From Acidobacteriota bacterium (GTDB lineage Bacteria > Acidobacteriota > Terriglobia > Terriglobales > Acidobacteriaceae): a DNA stretch of 45,768 bases. The position numbers and the translations under genes are program-made. Positions 43,199 to 45,768 of the stretch are shown in pieces. Below the pieces are notes generated by a model. The model was given only the letters and a program-made list of their open reading frames with translations. It made no database searches and was not told where the DNA came from. Where the stretch lies: the NCBI GenBank assembly GCA_021793405.1, contig JAJYSV010000034.1, positions 1 through 45,768 of the forward strand. Reading direction: 5' to 3'. Numbering within the stretch: the stretch's first letter is position 1; the number at the start of each line of letters is the position of its first letter.

Positions 43199-43566
43199 AT
43201 CCGTCGCCGCAGCAACACGAACCCATCGCCTCCGTGCCAGCGAAACCCTCACTTCCCAACGGTCCGGCCGCCGCCGCAATTCTCTCCGCTGGGGTTGGGT
43301 GTTTCGCTCTCAGCGTCGTCGCCGTCGTCGCCGATGCATCCAAACCGGTAGCGAGATTCTGTACCTTCTATCTGCCGACGGGTCCGCTCTCCGGCGTCAC
43401 CTCGACAGCTATTTTTCTGTGGCTCGTAACCTGGTTCATTCTGGCGCGCCGCTGGCATAACCGGACCGTCGCCGTCGCAAAAGTGAATGCCGTGGCATTT
43501 CTGCTTTTATTTCTTGGGGTCTTGCTGACCTTTCCGCTGTTTGCGGACTTGTTGCTTGGGAAATAA
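43195..43566 (+). CDS. Small three-helix membrane protein, TTG start
   Basis: About 123 residues from TTG 43195, chosen because GGGAGGA (43183-43189) is well spaced and TTGA overlaps the previous stop. Three hydrophobic helices lie at about 25-45, 56-76 and 93-117. The motif RRWHNRTVAVAKVN lies between the second and third. No family is recognised. The tight overlap suggests it forms a complex with the preceding membrane protein. Confidence 0.65.
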   Translation: MNPSPQQHEPIASVPAKPSLPNGPAAAAILSAGVGCFALSVVAVVADASKPVARFCTFYLPTGPLSGVTSTAIFLWLVTWFILARRWHNRTVAVAKVNAVAFLLLFLGVLLTFPLFADLLLGK

Positions 43567-43585
43567 ATCGGACTCGGACGAATCC

Positions 43586-44419
43586 ATGAAGCTCCGTCGT
43601 GACCACAGCCAATTCATTTTTTTGGCGCTGTTTTTGCTCGCGACCGCGAAGCTGTGGGCAGGTCCGCCGTTTCAGACCGACGACCCGGAGCCGGTGGAGT
43701 TTCGGCACTACGAGTTTTATCAGTTCGGCATGGTGTCCAGCACGCCGGTCGAAACCGACCCGACCGGGCCGGCATTTGAGTTCAACTGGGGCGCCGTCCC
43801 TAACGTGCAACTCCATGTCATTTTGCCCTGGGGAGCGATCCTCCCTTCCAACAATCCCATCTATCTCCCCGGCGGATTCGGCCCCAGCGCCTACGGCCTG
43901 ACCGATATGGAAACAGGCATCAAGTACCGCTTTGTGAAGGAAACGAAGCGTCGTCCGGAAGTTGGCAGCTTCACCATGCTCGAGCTTCCCACCGGCAGCT
44001 ACTCCCAGGGTCTCGGCGTAGGCCGCGTCTGGTACAAGCTGCCGATCTGGGTGCAAAAAAGCTGGGGACATTGGACCACTTACGGCGGCGCGGGATATCA
44101 GATTGTCCATCAGACCCAGTACCGCAACTTCCCCTTTGCCGGCTGGCTGCTGCAGCGCGACATTGGCAAGCGGTGGACGCTCGGCGGCGAAATTTTCTCC
44201 CACGCCAAGGAAGGCTTCGCCACCCCGCAGACCCAATCCGCCACCATGATCGACCTCGGCGGCTTTTACTACTTCAAAAATCCTGGACTGCAATTGCTAT
44301 TTTGCTATGGGCATTCGGTCGTTGGACAAACGGAGAATTACGCCTACCTCGGCCTCTACCAGACCTGGGGATCAAAACCTGGCCATGGTCTCAACGGTTT
44401 CCTGGGCCGCCATTTCTAG
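43586..44419 (+). CDS. Outer-membrane beta-barrel protein (MetA-pathway/phenol transporter-like)
   Basis: About 277 residues from ATG 43586 with a signal peptide (residues 1-24, ending KLWAG). The mature protein starts PPFQTDDPEPVEFRHYEFYQ and is a chain of amphipathic beta strands ending in Phe, as barrels do. MET(D/E)TGIKYRF-like and ELPTGSYSQGLGVGRVWYKL segments resemble MetA-pathway-of-phenol-degradation and related transporters. It likely forms an outer-membrane channel. It follows the small membrane gene by 19 bases. Confidence 0.75.
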   Translation: MKLRRDHSQFIFLALFLLATAKLWAGPPFQTDDPEPVEFRHYEFYQFGMVSSTPVETDPTGPAFEFNWGAVPNVQLHVILPWGAILPSNNPIYLPGGFGPSAYGLTDMETGIKYRFVKETKRRPEVGSFTMLELPTGSYSQGLGVGRVWYKLPIWVQKSWGHWTTYGGAGYQIVHQTQYRNFPFAGWLLQRDIGKRWTLGGEIFSHAKEGFATPQTQSATMIDLGGFYYFKNPGLQLLFCYGHSVVGQTENYAYLGLYQTWGSKPGHGLNGFLGRHF

Positions 44420-44476
44420 AGTGGTAGGAACCCTGCCTCTGTTAGACAGGCCCTTCGATCTGATACATCTAGTTTC

Positions 44477-45220
44477 ATGCTCATTCCAGGAGTGACTCGT
44501 AGAAAGTTCCTTTCCGCCGCTGCGTTCGGTTCCGCCGTGTTGGGTCTGCTACCGCGCCGTGCGCAAGCGGAAGCACCGAATGTGCCCGAGCCTGAATCCG
44601 ACTGGTTCTATAGTCAGAGCGAATGGAACCCGGCGCCATTCACCGCCCTGCTGCGTGCCAGGCGGACCATCAAGCAACTCTTCGATATGACAGCGCCCGA
44701 CGGAGAGATGCTGACAGATCACATCCACAACGCGCTGACCGGTCTGGAACGCGGCTTCGGCATTCCCAAGGACAAGATCCTTGTGGTCGCCGCACTGCGC
44801 TCGCACGCCACCCTGCTCAATTTCGACGATGATGCGTGGAAAAAATATCAGTTCGGAGTTGGCTATGGGATCAATGATCCCAAGACAGACAAACCGGCGG
44901 AGCGCAACATTTACTACGCTTCCATACTGGCGCCGGATGGCAAGTACGCCTCGGACGACCCCAACGATCCGCGCTCCATCGAGTCGGACTCATCTCTCCA
45001 GGCCATCCAGCGTCGCGGCGTGCAAATGTTGTGCTGCCATATGGCCACCGAAGCCATAGCCCATTATGCGGTGAAGCGCCTGAAGTTGCAGGCCAGCCCG
45101 GAAACCGTCGCGCAGGATTTGCTGGCCCACCTGCTCCCCGGCGTCATCGTTGTTCCCAGCATGGTTTCGGCGATCCCGCTTCTTGAGAAAAAAGGGGATT
45201 TCGCTTATCTGCGGCTTTAG
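44477..45220 (+). CDS. Tat-exported protein of unknown function
   Basis: This 247-residue protein has a twin-arginine signal: TRRKFLSAAAFGSAVLGLLP (residues 7-26) followed by AQAEAP. The mature part is alpha/beta with PFTALLRARRTIKQLFDM, VVAALRSHATLLNF and GVQMLCCHMATEAIAHYAVK. The CC pair and nearby His could bind a cofactor or metal; Tat export fits a protein folded with a cofactor before transport. I do not recognise the family with confidence. Its stop overlaps the stop of a minus-strand DUF1275 gene. Confidence 0.75.
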   Translation: MLIPGVTRRKFLSAAAFGSAVLGLLPRRAQAEAPNVPEPESDWFYSQSEWNPAPFTALLRARRTIKQLFDMTAPDGEMLTDHIHNALTGLERGFGIPKDKILVVAALRSHATLLNFDDDAWKKYQFGVGYGINDPKTDKPAERNIYYASILAPDGKYASDDPNDPRSIESDSSLQAIQRRGVQMLCCHMATEAIAHYAVKRLKLQASPETVAQDLLAHLLPGVIVVPSMVSAIPLLEKKGDFAYLRL

Positions 45221-45680
45221 ATGGTTTGCGCTGGCGGTTGCTGCACCATCACCGCCGCGACCACCACCAGCCCGGCAGGCATCCACAGTGCCTTTTCCCC
45301 AAAATGGAACGCACAGTACGCTCCCAGCAAGGCGCCGACTCCATATGTTACCCATGTCGTAAGAAAAACCGCAGTTCTTGACCGCGCTTCCTCGTGCTCG
45401 CCGGGGATCTCGCGCTTGTCGGGGTCTCCGGAATCGACGATGGCCTCCCCAGATTTTCCAGATCGCCGCTGATGAACGCGGTGCTAAGCTTCACCGGGCC
45501 AATCCTCCGAAATGTACTATTTTGCATTCCCAGGGAGAATGCCAGCACAATCAGCAGCGACACGCGCAGCGTGTCCGGGTGCGGCGTCAGCGCCAGCCAG
45601 CTCAGCACGGCGAACTCAATGGCGAGCGTGATCAGCGCCCTCTGACGGGTGGCCCTCGATAAGGACGAAGGCTTTGTCAA
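45217..45680 (-). pseudogene. DUF1275 (YoaK-like) membrane protein, frameshifted and partial
   Basis: One frame (from TTG 45680) reads IVLAFSLGMQNSTFRRIG then LSTAFISGDLENLG, typical of DUF1275. The match then jumps to another frame at the CCCC run 45447-45450 (GGGG on the coding strand) and continues EAIVDSGDPDKREIP, WVTYGVGALLGAYCAFHFG, ending in TAA at 45217-45219. Adding one G restores the full C-terminal half. The N-terminal half of this family of about 220 residues is not seen within the last 88 bases. It is either a real frameshift or a homopolymer sequencing error. Confidence 0.7.
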
Positions 45681-45768
45681 GGCGCAAATAACCCGGGCGG
45701 TGCGGCTGCATCGCTTGTCTTTCCAGAGGGGTTGAGGACCAGAGTTCTGGTAGATTCACGCTGCATCA

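Noticed and set aside
1-45768. CRISPR arrays, rRNA genes, prophage structural genes
   Set aside because: No regularly spaced repeats, rRNA signatures or capsid/tail/terminase genes were found on reading the window.

Overview
The window looks like chromosome of an Acidobacteriota bacterium, most likely class Terriglobia. The signs are a DUF3300 secreted protein, a pro-kumamolisin (S53) peptidase, a decayed MacB/ADOP-type permease, a DPP-IV-like S9 peptidase, moderately high GC, and dispersed copies of a CTGAGCGAAGCGAAGGATCT-type intergenic repeat that I associate with these genomes. This assignment is inferred from gene content, not from a marker gene.

Region 1 (1-6065) is the right end of an integrated element. 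It carries uncharacterised small secreted, membrane and Cys-rich proteins (133-2720). A recombination module follows: an excisionase-like HTH gene and a partner gene on the minus strand, divergent from a zinc-finger gene that overlaps a tyrosine integrase. It ends in a 3' remnant of tRNA-Leu(UAG) (6011-6065), the probable attachment site. The intact tRNA and the left end should lie left of the window. Region 2 (6066-9900) is chromosomal and partly decayed: a frameshifted permease remnant, a membrane-anchored or secreted HNH protein, a DUF3300 protein and a DUF3467 protein.

Region 3 (9970-16445) is a plus-strand run: GT39-like glycosyltransferase, TolB/FlgO-like plus TPR protein, NfeD-type membrane protease, slipin and a SPOR-domain protein. 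Region 4 (16481-22134) is a tight minus-strand run, purM-purN-dapF-ldcA-mpl-plsC, with 4-bp overlaps at most joints. It joins the last purine steps to meso-DAP formation and peptidoglycan recycling. Its DapF has Ser at both positions where the family has catalytic Cys, the most striking observation in the window.

Region 5 (22444-34815) holds hemL, a polysaccharide deacetylase, a truncated deoxynucleoside kinase, a Y-family polymerase, a small membrane ORF with its own promoter and repeats, a secreted repeat-domain protein, sedolisin, an MBL-fold hydrolase, an S9 peptidase, a zinc-ribbon coiled-coil protein and a 5'(3')-deoxyribonucleotidase. Region 6 (34847-45768) has an XRE-cupin regulator, a TIGR01777 epimerase, an FN3 lipoprotein, an FAH-family hydrolase, a degenerate receiver protein, transaldolase, a hypothetical, a PadR remnant, and a plus-strand envelope cluster (DoxX, two coupled membrane proteins, an outer-membrane barrel, a Tat-exported protein). 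It ends in a frameshifted DUF1275 gene. No rRNA, CRISPR array or complete IS was seen.
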